DNA of 37,671 nt from an uncultured Oscillospiraceae bacterium (GCA_947624895.1 CANQMK010000008.1:1-37671), one strand, 5' to 3'; counted from the first letter of the stretch, positions 1 to 6,183 are shown. Notes: a model not told the origin generated them from the letters alone. Translations and numbers: made by a program.

Positions 1-16
1 TTCCTCCGTAAAAAGG

Positions 17-58
17 CCGCGGGCGATATGCGCTATGCATACCGCCCGCGGTTTTTTT
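17..58. terminator. Bidirectional intrinsic terminator at left edge
   Basis: Positions 17-25 pair with 43-51 (nine G/C-rich pairs) and 27-31 pair with 37-41 around a five-base loop. Seven T follow on the plus strand (52-58). On the minus strand the stem is followed by CC and five T (10-14). It could stop transcription arriving from either side and probably separates the phage lysis module from whatever lies to the left. Confidence 0.8.
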
Positions 59-118
59 GTGTCGATCACTCCTCAGCTATAAGTGCAGGGAAATTTGCAG
101 TATTTCGGGCGATATTTT

Positions 119-140
119 GGTCTATTTTTTAGACCTTTTT
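119..140. terminator. Possible weak terminator hairpin
   Basis: GGTCTA at 119-124 and TAGACC at 130-135 form a six-pair stem with a five-T loop, followed by TTTTT on the plus strand. It lies in the gene-free stretch 52-281. The stem is short, so this is tentative. Apart from this and the two stronger terminators, I see only a short direct repeat, ATGCCACG, near 183-202 in that stretch. Confidence 0.35.
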
Positions 141-227
141 TCTCCGCGTTCTCCACCTTCCACGCCGCAGATCAATTTCGTAATGCCACGAAAATGCCAC
201 GGCCGGGACGGCACGGGGACCGGGGAG

Positions 228-262
228 AAAAATAGGCTCATGCTCGACATGAGCCTATTTTT
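228..262. terminator. Terminator after the lysis module
   Basis: A perfect 15-bp inverted repeat (228-242 with 248-262) has a five-base loop and A/T-rich outer ends, giving a T-run on both strands. It begins 20 bp beyond the stop codon of the last minus-strand gene (282), so it is the likely end of the late transcript. It could also work for plus-strand transcription. Confidence 0.88.
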
Positions 263-281
263 ACATATCCGGCAGATTTTG

Positions 282-536
282 TCAACCGGGAGGGGGACGC
301 GCTGCCAGCTTTTCCGCCTGGAGGTGGACGACGTAGTGCAGCTCGTCTTGTAGCTCGCTGATGCGCTCCTGGATGCCTTCGATCACCCATGAGAGCTGGG
401 CGGGGTCGTAGGTATCGTAATCAGGTTCCGGGGCCTGGGCCGGCTCCTGGACCGCCTGGCGGCCCAGGACGAAGGCAAAGACCAGCAGTAGGACCAGGGC
501 GGCCAGCTTGGCCGCCGTCACTCCGCCACGCCTCAT
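282..536 (-). CDS. Small membrane-anchored protein after the endolysin
   Basis: An 84-aa protein. Residues 1-8 are basic and residues 9-25 form one strongly hydrophobic segment (AALVLLLVFAFVLG core). A proline/acidic linker follows, then an amphipathic helix at about 48-78, then a proline-rich tail. The predicted topology is an N-in single anchor with an outside helical domain. The start ATG at 536 overlaps the endolysin stop (533-535) as ATGA, so the two are translationally coupled, and it is the last gene before the terminator at 228-262. Position and topology recall i-spanin (Rz) proteins. However, the phage looks like one of a Gram-positive-type host, where spanins are not expected, so the role is left open; it could help lysis or be a late accessory membrane protein. 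No named family recognised. Confidence 0.7.
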   Translation of the reverse strand: MRRGGVTAAKLAALVLLLVFAFVLGRQAVQEPAQAPEPDYDTYDPAQLSWVIEGIQERISELQDELHYVVHLQAEKLAARPPPG

Positions 537-1714
537 TCGATGGCCGCCCAGGTCTTGGGCCCGCACTCGCCGTCCTGCTCGCTCTCGGTCGTCGGCCAGA
601 CGGACATCTGGAACTGCTTTACAGCGGCCTCGGTGTCCTTGCCATATACGCCGTCCACTTCGATGGCGAAGCCGCGCTTATTCAAGAGCTCCTGCAGGTA
701 GGCCACTTCGGCGCCCTTGCTCTTGAGCTTCCGGCTCAACAGCTTATGCGCCGGCCGGGAGTAGCCGAAGGCTTTGGCCCAGGTGTAGGGGTCCGCTATG
801 CCGGTGGGGTTTAGGCCCAGGGCCTCTTGCAGTTTGGCGGTCGCCTTGCGGGTGTTCTCCCCGAAGTTGCCGTCCAGGCCCACCGGGTCATAGCCCAGGC
901 AGTAGAGGACGCCTTGCCATACCTTCGCGTCGGTGTTGTTGTCGCCCTTCTGGACCTTGCGGGTGTAGTAGTAGGTCTCCGGGCCCCAGCCGCCGTCCAC
1001 GCTGATCTTGACCTTGAAGGTGTCTTTGAGATACTGCTGGTGCTTGCGGATGGCCGCCTTCTTGGTGTTGGGACCGTACTGGCCGTCAGCGTCGGTCCCG
1101 AGCCAGGACTGGAACTGCTCCACGTAGTTGACAGCTCCGCCGCCGGAGGTGCCGGCGCCGTCCAGGTTGAGGGTCACGTAGCCGTAGATGTAGGCGTCGG
1201 TCAGGGCATAGCTCCGGGTCCGCGCCATGTTGCTGGTGTTGCCCTCGTAGGTATAGACGTAATTGGCGTCCACGGCGTAGACTAGGCCGGTATGGTCCCG
1301 GCTCGTGCCGTTGTCGCTGAACACGATAACGTCGCCCACCCGGGGCTTGTAGGCCGCCCCAGGCTTTCCCATTTTGGTCCGCTGGTAGTGGGAGTAGTGG
1401 GACGCCCCGTGGGCCAGGCCGGCGTCGAAAAGCTGATTGCAGGCCGTGTAGGGGTACACGCCCCACATGGCCGCCTTCGCCTTGGCCTTGTCCCCGCCGC
1501 AGGCTTCCAGGACGGCATTGGTCACGTACTCCGCGCACCAGGGGGCCGGGGTCAGCCCGCAGATCACGCCGAAGTAGGTGTAATTGGCGGACCCCTTATT
1601 CTTGGCGAAGTCGGAGACAGAACGGCTCAAGTTCTTATTGCTGGCCTTCTCGAAGTAGCCGCCGTTGTCGATGAAATAGGCGGCTGCGGTTATTACTCCT
1701 TGAACGGTTGCCAT
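533..1714 (-). CDS. Endolysin: CHAP amidase/peptidase with peptidoglycan-binding repeats
   Basis: A 393-aa cell-wall hydrolase that should cleave host peptidoglycan at lysis. The N-terminal half (about 1-180) is CHAP-like, with a probable nucleophile Cys60 in PWCAEY, His141 in RDHTG and a following YEGN acidic/amide position near 156-159. The C-terminal half carries PG_binding_1-like units near 195-235, 255-315 and 325-393, recognisable by D-G-x-(F/Y)-G-xx-T signatures such as DGQYGPNT, DGNFGENT and DGVYGKDT. There is no signal peptide, so export must be holin-dependent, which fits the two holin genes just upstream. The ATG at 1714 follows AGGAGG at good spacing, and a strong hairpin at 1740-1768 sits just before it. 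Whether the bond cut is an amide or a peptide cannot be told from sequence. Confidence 0.9.
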   Translation of the reverse strand: MATVQGVITAAAYFIDNGGYFEKASNKNLSRSVSDFAKNKGSANYTYFGVICGLTPAPWCAEYVTNAVLEACGGDKAKAKAAMWGVYPYTACNQLFDAGLAHGASHYSHYQRTKMGKPGAAYKPRVGDVIVFSDNGTSRDHTGLVYAVDANYVYTYEGNTSNMARTRSYALTDAYIYGYVTLNLDGAGTSGGGAVNYVEQFQSWLGTDADGQYGPNTKKAAIRKHQQYLKDTFKVKISVDGGWGPETYYYTRKVQKGDNNTDAKVWQGVLYCLGYDPVGLDGNFGENTRKATAKLQEALGLNPTGIADPYTWAKAFGYSRPAHKLLSRKLKSKGAEVAYLQELLNKRGFAIEVDGVYGKDTEAAVKQFQMSVWPTTESEQDGECGPKTWAAIE

Positions 1715-1732
1715 AGCTCTTTCCTCCTAAAA

Positions 1733-1768
1733 AAAGAGTGCCCGCGTGGGCACGTGGTCCACGCGGGC
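1733..1768 (-). promoter_or_regulatory. Hairpin and T-run between holin and endolysin genes
   Basis: Positions 1740-1749 and 1759-1768 form a perfect 10-bp GC-rich inverted repeat with a nine-base loop. Read on the minus strand, the stem is followed by ACTC and a run of T, then by the endolysin ribosome binding site. It looks like an attenuator or partial terminator that would lower endolysin expression relative to the holins. The four bases between stem and T-run make termination less certain. Confidence 0.6.
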
Positions 1769-1779
1769 GGGGATGCTGA

Positions 1780-2241
1780 TTAGTTGCTGGAGAGCTGCTT
1801 GCCGATCTGATGGATTCCGACGGCCGCCAGGCCGGACAGGACGCCCACCCCGATGGCGGTGATCACGTCGCCCGCGGGGAAGTTCGGCATGAGTTTCAAG
1901 CCCAGGGCGCCGATGACGCCTCCTGCTGCCCCCACAATGATGGGGACCCATTTATCATCCAGGGGGCTCGCTTTGACGGCCATGCCGATCAGGAAACAAA
2001 TAATAGTGATCGCCGCGCAGGTTCCGACGTCGCCCGGGTCAAGGGCAGGGGTATCACCGCCGGAGGGTTCAGGAACCGGGCTTGCCTGCGGCTCCGCCGT
2101 CGGTTCGGCGGTGGCGACAGGCGCCTCGGTGGCCTCCACGGGCGCCTCGGTCGCCTCGGCGGCAAAGGCGGGGATGCCCAGGGTCAGGCACAGGCACAGG
2201 GCCAGGGCCAGGGTGCAGAGGGTGAAGATGGTCTTTTTCAT
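1780..2241 (-). CDS. Holin (superfamily V-like) with N-terminal signal peptide
   Basis: A 153-aa membrane protein. Residues 1-28 are a classic signal peptide: KK start, long Leu/Cys-rich core, AFAA-type cleavage site. Residues 29-65 are a repetitive Ala/Thr/Glu/Pro linker with TEAPVEA-like units. The C-terminal part, about 70-153, resembles small phage holins, with two hydrophobic segments (about 73-90 and 100-145) around a short charged loop, and ends GIHQIGKQL. It should form membrane lesions that let the endolysin out. A cleavable or anchoring signal ahead of a holin domain is unusual and would fix the orientation of the N-terminus. The ATG at 2241 has GGAAGT-type upstream sequence. It lies between another holin gene and the endolysin gene. 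Confidence 0.75.
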   Translation of the reverse strand: MKKTIFTLCTLALALCLCLTLGIPAFAAEATEAPVEATEAPVATAEPTAEPQASPVPEPSGGDTPALDPGDVGTCAAITIICFLIGMAVKASPLDDKWVPIIVGAAGGVIGALGLKLMPNFPAGDVITAIGVGVLSGLAAVGIHQIGKQLSSN

Positions 2242-2271
2242 GGTGGGTACTTCCTTTCAAAAAAATATTGG

Positions 2272-2715
2272 TCACGGCGCGTCATCCGCGTCGGTGTCCC
2301 CATGGGGTTTGGCCTTCGACGTCAGGGTGTCGATGGCTTTTGAGAGCGCCGCCGGAAGGGGTATTCCCATCAGGCCCGCGTTCTCGATGATGGATATGGT
2401 CTCATTGGTGACGAAGCCGATCACTACGCTGTCCCGGATGTAGTTGGTCCCTGCCAGCATATCCAGGCGGCAGGCGATCAGGACGATCAGCAGGGTCATA
2501 CCTTTACGGCACAGACCCTTCCACCCGGCCCGGCTTTCCAGGGCCCCGTTCTCGCTTTTCTTGCTCTTGTGGAACACGCCGGCCACGATCAGCCCGGAGG
2601 CGTAGTCAATCGACATACAGATCACCAGCGTTGTCATGGCTGCATCCCAGCCCCCAAAAAGGGAAGCTATGGCGCCGCCGATCACCCCGGCGGCCGTGCA
2701 GATTGCAGTTTTCAT
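2272..2715 (-). CDS. Phage holin (toxin secretion/phage lysis holin family)
   Basis: A 147-aa protein resembling the Bacteriophage_holin_4_1 family. Hydrophobic segments lie at about 5-22, 26-46 and 70-88, and the first helices contain the family-type sequence CMSIDYASGLIVAG, followed by a basic loop (FHKSKKSENG). The C-terminal 50 residues are soluble and end in an acidic DTDADDA tail. Holins assemble in the cytoplasmic membrane and trigger release of the endolysin. The ATG at 2715 overlaps the stop of the upstream small gene (2712-2714) as ATGA, so translation is coupled. A second holin-type gene and the endolysin follow, giving a complete lysis cassette. Confidence 0.88.
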   Translation of the reverse strand: MKTAICTAAGVIGGAIASLFGGWDAAMTTLVICMSIDYASGLIVAGVFHKSKKSENGALESRAGWKGLCRKGMTLLIVLIACRLDMLAGTNYIRDSVVIGFVTNETISIIENAGLMGIPLPAALSKAIDTLTSKAKPHGDTDADDAP

Positions 2716-2960
2716 TTCCTGCCCTCCTCATGCTGATAGAGATGCCCCGGGCCGCTCGTCTGCGGCCCGGGGCATACACTGGCGTTGTCGGGGAGTTCGT
2801 CAGTCCCCAGGAAAGCTCTGTACCGGGCGTCCGCCGCCGCGATCTCGTCGGTCATGTAGGTGTCCCCTACTTCCGCAAGATGGGACGACAGCGCCCAGAC
2901 TATGCGGGATAGCTCCTCACAGATGGAGCATAGCCCTTCGATCATTTGCAGGTTTGACAC
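2712..2960 (-). CDS. Hypothetical protein before the holin
   Basis: An 82-aa protein with no recognised family. The first 60 residues are predicted helical (IEGLCSICEELSRIVWALSSHL), and the last 25 are rich in Pro, Gly and Gln. It starts at GTG 2960 after GGGAGG with six-base spacing; an ATG six codons... in the same frame at Met6 lacks comparable spacing. Its 3' part contains a perfect 14-bp inverted repeat (2742-2775), so the C-terminal sequence may be constrained by RNA or DNA structure. It is coupled by a 4-bp overlap to the holin gene, so a role in lysis timing is possible, but nothing in the sequence shows it. Confidence 0.7.
   Translation of the reverse strand: MSNLQMIEGLCSICEELSRIVWALSSHLAEVGDTYMTDEIAAADARYRAFLGTDELPDNASVCPGPQTSGPGHLYQHEEGRK
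2742..2775. repeat. Perfect 14-bp GC-rich inverted repeat inside a small gene
   Basis: Positions 2742-2755 are exactly complementary to 2762-2775, with a six-base loop. It lies within the 3' part of the 2712-2960 gene, 27 bp before the holin start codon. No T-run follows on the minus strand, so it is not a standard terminator. It could be an RNA stem that controls translation of the coupled holin gene. Confidence 0.75.
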
Positions 2961-2963
2961 GCA

Positions 2964-3380
2964 CTACCTCCCGGCGGGTACAGCGCCTATAAGGGCCGCG
3001 ATCTGCGCCAGGTGCTCCACCGGGGCGCAGTAGAAGGAATGGTCCCACAGCCAGTAGTCCTTGAAGTCCGGCCGCCGGTAGCGGGCGCACAGGGGGAGGT
3101 TCCATATCTTGTCCCACCGGGCCTGCCATTGGTCGTCGCGCTTCTGGAGCTTGGAGAGGATGGCGTCGATATAGGCGCCTCGCTCCCGGCCGCGGCCGTC
3201 CTCGTCGGAGCAGCAGAACGCCTCCCCGTTCTCACTGTCGGGGGCGCACAGGGGCTTGTCCGGGGCCAGGGTCAGAAAGCCGTCCCGGACCTCCAGCGGC
3301 GTCCCATAGGGGATATTTACCCGGCCGCAGATTGCCTCGAATCGTGCCCGCTTCCGGGTGATGTAGTGCAGGTGCTCCAT
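2964..3380 (-). CDS. Hypothetical phage protein
   Basis: A 138-aa soluble protein with no recognised family. It has a mixed N-terminal half with the segment PLEVRDGFLTLAPDKPLC and a charged middle (DEDGRGRERG). A Trp- and Tyr-rich stretch at about 88-122 (WQARWDKIW, YWLWDHSFY) suggests a folded aromatic core or a binding surface. Its ATG at 3380 lies only 3 bp beyond the stop of the carbohydrate-binding tail protein gene, and the next gene follows within 4 bp, so it belongs to the same transcript. By position it may be a fibre chaperone or tail accessory protein; this is inference only. Confidence 0.65.
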   Translation of the reverse strand: MEHLHYITRKRARFEAICGRVNIPYGTPLEVRDGFLTLAPDKPLCAPDSENGEAFCCSDEDGRGRERGAYIDAILSKLQKRDDQWQARWDKIWNLPLCARYRRPDFKDYWLWDHSFYCAPVEHLAQIAALIGAVPAGR

Positions 3381-3383
3381 GGC

Positions 3384-3998
3384 TTACTCCTCCGTCACAT
3401 CATCCCAGCCGTAAACGCCGGGCTCCCACACGTTGGCGTCAACGGTGCTCTGCCAGTGCTTCCCGCCGTGGCTCACCTTGTCGCCCTTGCTGTAGGCGTC
3501 ATGGGCGCCCACCGGCTGGGACCACTCCGGCCACTCCTCGGCCGGGTCCGCGGTGACGCTCCAAAGGCTCCCAGCGGTATCAGGGGTCCAATCCGCCTGG
3601 GATTTGTGGTCCTGCACGCACTTGTACAGCTTCCCGCCATACCGCCTGATCTGGCCGGTCTTGTAGTCCACAGGATAGGCCCACTCTGCGAACAGCTCGG
3701 CGTGCTCGGCGGCGGTCACGGCGTCGATGCTTCCGGCCTCCGCCAGGGTAACGAACATGATGCCGCCGGTGCCGGTGGTCTTGACGATCTCCGCGCCGGC
3801 GTCCGTGCCCTCCAGCAGCACGTCCTCCACGCCCTCCATGGCTTCCCGGCCTACCAGGTGGTAGGGGACGCCTTCAAAAGCAATGCCCTGCGCCTCGGGC
3901 GCAGGGCAAAGAACGAAACAACCGTTATCTGCTGCTTTGATGTAGGTGGGGCTCTCGGTCATCCCAAGGCTCACGCCGTCTTTGATAATCCTGAACAT
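3384..3998 (-). CDS. Tail fibre-associated carbohydrate-binding protein
   Basis: A 204-aa protein. The C-terminal half (about 110-204) carries two CBM5/12-like Trp/Tyr motifs typical of phage tail and chitinase-type binding modules: YKCVQDHKSQADWTPD, then GDKVSHGGKHWQSTVD and VWEPGVYGWDD. The N-terminal half (1-100) is likely the attachment or fold part. It probably contacts the cell-surface glycan or decorates the tail fibre. Its ATG (3998) lies inside the end of the reverse transcriptase gene (stop at 3971), a 28-bp overlap, so it depends on translation of the DGR transcript. It shows no VR-like sequence itself, so it does not appear to be a second DGR target. Confidence 0.75.
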   Translation of the reverse strand: MFRIIKDGVSLGMTESPTYIKAADNGCFVLCPAPEAQGIAFEGVPYHLVGREAMEGVEDVLLEGTDAGAEIVKTTGTGGIMFVTLAEAGSIDAVTAAEHAELFAEWAYPVDYKTGQIRRYGGKLYKCVQDHKSQADWTPDTAGSLWSVTADPAEEWPEWSQPVGAHDAYSKGDKVSHGGKHWQSTVDANVWEPGVYGWDDVTEE

Positions 3999-5128
3999 GG
4001 TGTACCTCCAAAAATAGCATGATGCAGCCGCCGAAGCCGAAGCAGGCGGCCATGGTCATTGAAGTTTTTGTAGTATGCCTCCTGACTGTTCATGAACTCG
4101 TCGATGCCCTCCAGGGACCGCCGGCCGGCGTCTACCTCCCGCCGGAACATCTTTAGCTTCCGCCTGGCCCGCTTCACGCCGTCCCGGCTGCCGTTGACCT
4201 TGACGGCCCCGGTCTCCGTGAGGGTGAAACGTGCCTTGCAGAATCGGAAGGGCTTTGTCAGGGGAATGATCTTGCACTTGCGCTTGTTGACCCGGATGCC
4301 CAGGGCCTCGAAGCGGCGCACCATTTCCCGGACCACCTCTTTCAGCTGCTCGATGTCCGGCATGATGATGTAGTAGTCGTCCATGTAGTGGCCCGCACAG
4401 TGGGCTCCGACCTGGCATTTGAGCCAGTTGTCCACGGATGAAGGGAGGCTTACCATTTCCTGCTGGCTGGGCTCCAGGCCCAGGGGCATACCGCGGCCCG
4501 GCGCCGTGGCCGGGGCCTGCGCCACAATTTGGTCCGCGATCTCTCGCAGATCATTGTTGAGGATGTACCGCTCGTGGCGCTGGTAAATGAGCAAGCGGGG
4601 CGCCCCAGGGAAAAACTGCTTTAGGTCCACAATGGCAACTCCACCTTCGCGCCCATACCGGCGGTAATGCCAGCGAAGCTGCTGCTTCAGCCGCCGGTAT
4701 TGGTAGTGAAGGCCCATCCCTTTCCGGCTCGCCCCGTTGTCGTGTATCATGGCGGGGGTGTAGAGGGGTATCAGGATTTCGTTGCAGGCGGTCTTGTGGA
4801 CCTGGCGATCAGTGATATGTGGGGCGTCGATGGGCCTGATCTTCCCGCGCTCCCGGATGGTGAAGTGTACGCACCGGCGAAAACGGTATCGCCGGCGAAG
4901 GACCTTCCGGCGACGAACAGCCGTCCCGGAGAAAAGGTGCAGCTCATAGTTTTGGGTGCTCTGCTTCCAGCGGACGCCGTTGCAGCACTTTTTCCCATAG
5001 TAGAACATCTTTCGATAGCTGAAAACGTCCTCCAGGGACCCCAGCGCGTCACAGCGAGCTTGCCGCCTTTGCAGGCGGCGGGCTCTCCGGCGCTGGTATC
5101 GTGCTTCCCGGCGCTCCTCGCTCGTCAT
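3971..5128 (-). CDS. DGR reverse transcriptase
   Basis: A 385-aa reverse transcriptase of the diversity-generating retroelement type. It should copy the template-repeat RNA into mutagenised cDNA, with random bases opposite template adenines. Visible motifs are VDLKQFFP with catalytic Asp168, the DGR-type motif 4 LGLEPSQ (216-222; most group II intron-type RTs have QG in place of SQ), and YMDD (248-251) with Asp250 and Asp251. The N-terminus is very basic, suiting RNA binding. I chose ATG 5128 because GGGGAGG lies six bases upstream; the same frame is open further up to 5314, but that would run through the template-RNA spacer. No maturase or endonuclease domain is present, as is normal for DGRs. 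The gene lies directly after TR and shares its promoter with avd. The 3' end overlaps the next tail gene. Confidence 0.97.
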   Translation of the reverse strand: MTSEERREARYQRRRARRLQRRQARCDALGSLEDVFSYRKMFYYGKKCCNGVRWKQSTQNYELHLFSGTAVRRRKVLRRRYRFRRCVHFTIRERGKIRPIDAPHITDRQVHKTACNEILIPLYTPAMIHDNGASRKGMGLHYQYRRLKQQLRWHYRRYGREGGVAIVDLKQFFPGAPRLLIYQRHERYILNNDLREIADQIVAQAPATAPGRGMPLGLEPSQQEMVSLPSSVDNWLKCQVGAHCAGHYMDDYYIIMPDIEQLKEVVREMVRRFEALGIRVNKRKCKIIPLTKPFRFCKARFTLTETGAVKVNGSRDGVKRARRKLKMFRREVDAGRRSLEGIDEFMNSQEAYYKNFNDHGRLLRLRRLHHAIFGGTPCSGLSKTA

Positions 5129-5359
5129 GCTTTGCCTCCCCAAAAAGGTTATTCGCCCGCCGTACAGCCGTCTTGTAGGGTGCCGTCTAGGCTGCGTTGC
5201 TCCGACACATGAAACGAGGGCAGGCACAGGCCCCCGCCATGCAAGCAGCGTCCGTGTAGGAGCATCAGTGGGCAGTTTCGGGCATTCGCCCCGGAAGTAT
5301 CTCTCCTTTTGCAAGGGTCGTCTTTCACCTTTCGGCTACTCCCTTTGACCCAGCGTACA
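5129..5359 (-). ncRNA. Spacer part of the DGR template RNA (between TR and RT)
   Basis: There are 231 bp without a supported gene between the TR end and the reverse transcriptase start. In the well-studied Bordetella phage DGR, RNA immediately downstream of TR folds and is needed for binding RT-Avd and priming cDNA synthesis. This stretch is in the same position and orientation, so it is probably the equivalent. An open frame runs through part of it but has no good start site. The exact RNA ends cannot be read from sequence. Confidence 0.6.
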
Positions 5360-5483
5360 AAATCCGGCCAGCAGCGCATTGGAGTAGTTCGCATTGTTGT
5401 TGTTGGCGGACCCGTCCGTGTTGACATTGCAGAAGTTATTACTGTTGTTGTAATTAGGGGAACGACACCACGCCCAGGCGGCG
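5360..5483 (-). repeat. DGR template repeat (TR)
   Basis: This 124-bp copy pairs with the VR at 6179-6302 with a constant offset of 819 and no gaps. Read on the minus strand in the VR frame it encodes 13 AAC/AAT codons, at the positions where VR carries Tyr, Ser, His, Gly, Thr or Ala (one remains Asn). It is not part of a gene. AAY codons are characteristic of TRs: randomising their adenines reaches 15 amino acids and never makes a stop. The final 3' part, GCGCTGCTGGCCGG on the minus strand, has no adenine and fits an initiation-of-mutagenic-homology counterpart. At the 5' end, 5477-5482 pairs with 5487-5492 to give a hairpin. Confidence 0.97.
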
Positions 5484-5492
5484 CAAGCCGCC
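5477..5492. repeat. Hairpin at the 5' boundary of TR
   Basis: GGCGGC (5477-5482) and GCCGCC (5487-5492) pair perfectly with a four-base loop. It spans the point where TR-VR identity ends (5483), so it belongs to the template RNA rather than to the target. It may help define the 5' limit of reverse transcription; that role is inference. Confidence 0.55.
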
Positions 5493-5533
5493 CACCACGG
5501 CCAGGCGTTTACAGAGATACACCGTTTTTGAGC

Positions 5534-5995
5534 TTACATCTTTTTCCCAGTGACTTTTTCGAGCTGTCCCCGCAGCAGGTCCTTCTCCCGGTCGATCAGC
5601 TCACCGAGGGTCTGCGCCATTTTGTCGATCTTCGTAATGGCCTCTTTACCGTCTACCGTCTTTCCCTTGCTCGTCGTGAAGGCGCCCTCGGGGTTCTGAT
5701 TGATGATGGTATAACAGTGGGTGAGGCGGACATCCAAAGCGCTGAGGGATGCGTTGGCGCTCAAAAGATAATCCCGTCGCTTGGCTCGGGTCATATCGTC
5801 TTTGGGGAAAGTGGCGTTTGCCTTCTCCGCATAGTCCATGACCTCCCCAGCCAGGTCAGCCGTCGGCTCCGCTATGAGGCGGGAATACCGGGCAGACAGC
5901 CGGGTCAGGAAGGCGATGGTCTGGACGTAGATTTCATTGGCGACGTTCACAAACTCCCCGCCGCTGATGGTGCGCTTGGATTTGAGGACCGACAT
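5534..5995 (-). CDS. avd: DGR accessory variability determinant (Avd), four-helix bundle
   Basis: A 153-aa, mostly helical, basic protein of the Avd / four-helix-bundle type that partners with DGR reverse transcriptases and binds the template RNA; known Avd forms a pentameric barrel. Helices are visible at about 14-40, 46-62, 68-100 and 117-147. The conserved-looking block ASLSALDVRLTHCYTIINQNP is typical of the DGR-linked family. I chose ATG 5995 (AGGGAG eight bases upstream) and not the open frame to 6076, which would start inside a terminator. It stands between the variable gene and TR, the usual order target-avd-TR-RT. A promoter-like sequence lies just upstream (6026-6054), so the DGR core may be expressed separately from the tail genes. 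Confidence 0.93.
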   Translation of the reverse strand: MSVLKSKRTISGGEFVNVANEIYVQTIAFLTRLSARYSRLIAEPTADLAGEVMDYAEKANATFPKDDMTRAKRRDYLLSANASLSALDVRLTHCYTIINQNPEGAFTTSKGKTVDGKEAITKIDKMAQTLGELIDREKDLLRGQLEKVTGKKM

Positions 5996-6025
5996 GGCAT
6001 AGGCTCCCTTCGGGGTGATGATGTG

Positions 6026-6054
6026 AGTATAGCACAAAAGGGGCAAATTTTGAA
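6026..6054 (-). promoter_or_regulatory. Candidate sigma-A promoter of the DGR cassette
   Basis: On the minus strand a TATACT -10 box (6026-6031) is preceded, at 17-bp spacing, by TTCAAA (6049-6054, four of six matches to TTGACA). It lies in a local AT-rich patch, downstream of the terminator at 6061-6091 and about 30 bp upstream of the avd start, so it could give avd-TR-RT its own expression. Confidence 0.6.
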
Positions 6055-6060
6055 ATATAT

Positions 6061-6091
6061 AAAACCGCCGGCGCACAGCGCCGGCGGTTTT
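6061..6091. terminator. Bidirectional terminator between the DGR target and avd
   Basis: Positions 6061-6074 and 6078-6091 are a perfect 14-bp inverted repeat with a three-base loop. The stem has a GC core and AAAA/TTTT outer ends on both strands. It should end the tail operon after the receptor-binding gene and so insulate the DGR core. Confidence 0.88.
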
Positions 6092-6126
6092 TCCCGGGTC
6101 GTGACCGCCCCGCTTCCCGGAGGGAC

Positions 6127-6142
6127 GCCCGCTTCCGCGGGC
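6127..6142 (-). repeat. GC-rich hairpin with GGAA loop downstream of VR
   Basis: GCCCGC (6127-6132) pairs with GCGGGC (6137-6142). Read on the minus (target-sense) strand the loop is GGAA. In Bordetella phage DGR work, a short GC-stem hairpin with a GRNA-type tetraloop just past VR is needed for efficient target recognition; this one fits that loop rule but lies about 37 bp beyond the VR end and has six pairs. Confidence 0.5.
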
Positions 6143-6158
6143 TGGATTTAGATGGATA

Positions 6159-6183
6159 GCTTTGCAGGATTAGGCTGCAAAGC
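6159..6183 (-). repeat. 9-bp hairpin at the 3' end of VR
   Basis: GCTTTGCAG (6159-6167) and CTGCAAAGC (6175-6183) are a perfect inverted repeat with a seven-base loop that contains the stop codon of the target gene. One arm enters the end of VR, and the corresponding TR end (5352-5364) lacks this symmetry. It is therefore a target-only structure, as expected for a DGR target-site element. Confidence 0.65.

Noticed and set aside
183..202. ATGCCACG direct repeat as phage attachment site
   Set aside because: Only 8 bp repeated within 20 bp, with no integrase or tRNA end in the window to support it.
57..353. Plus-strand ORF across the left terminator region
   Set aside because: It runs through two terminator hairpins and the end of a minus-strand gene and has no ribosome binding site or family likeness.
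3384..3998. Second DGR target in the carbohydrate-binding tail protein
   Set aside because: No stretch similar to TR was found at its 3' end; its Trp/Tyr motifs are typical of binding modules.
5129..5314. N-terminal extension of the reverse transcriptase frame
   Set aside because: No good start signal; ATG 5128 has GGGGAGG at ideal distance, and the stretch fits the template-RNA spacer.
5996..6076. Longer avd start at 6076
   Set aside because: It would begin inside the terminator stem at 6061-6091; ATG 5995 has a proper RBS and matches the usual Avd start.
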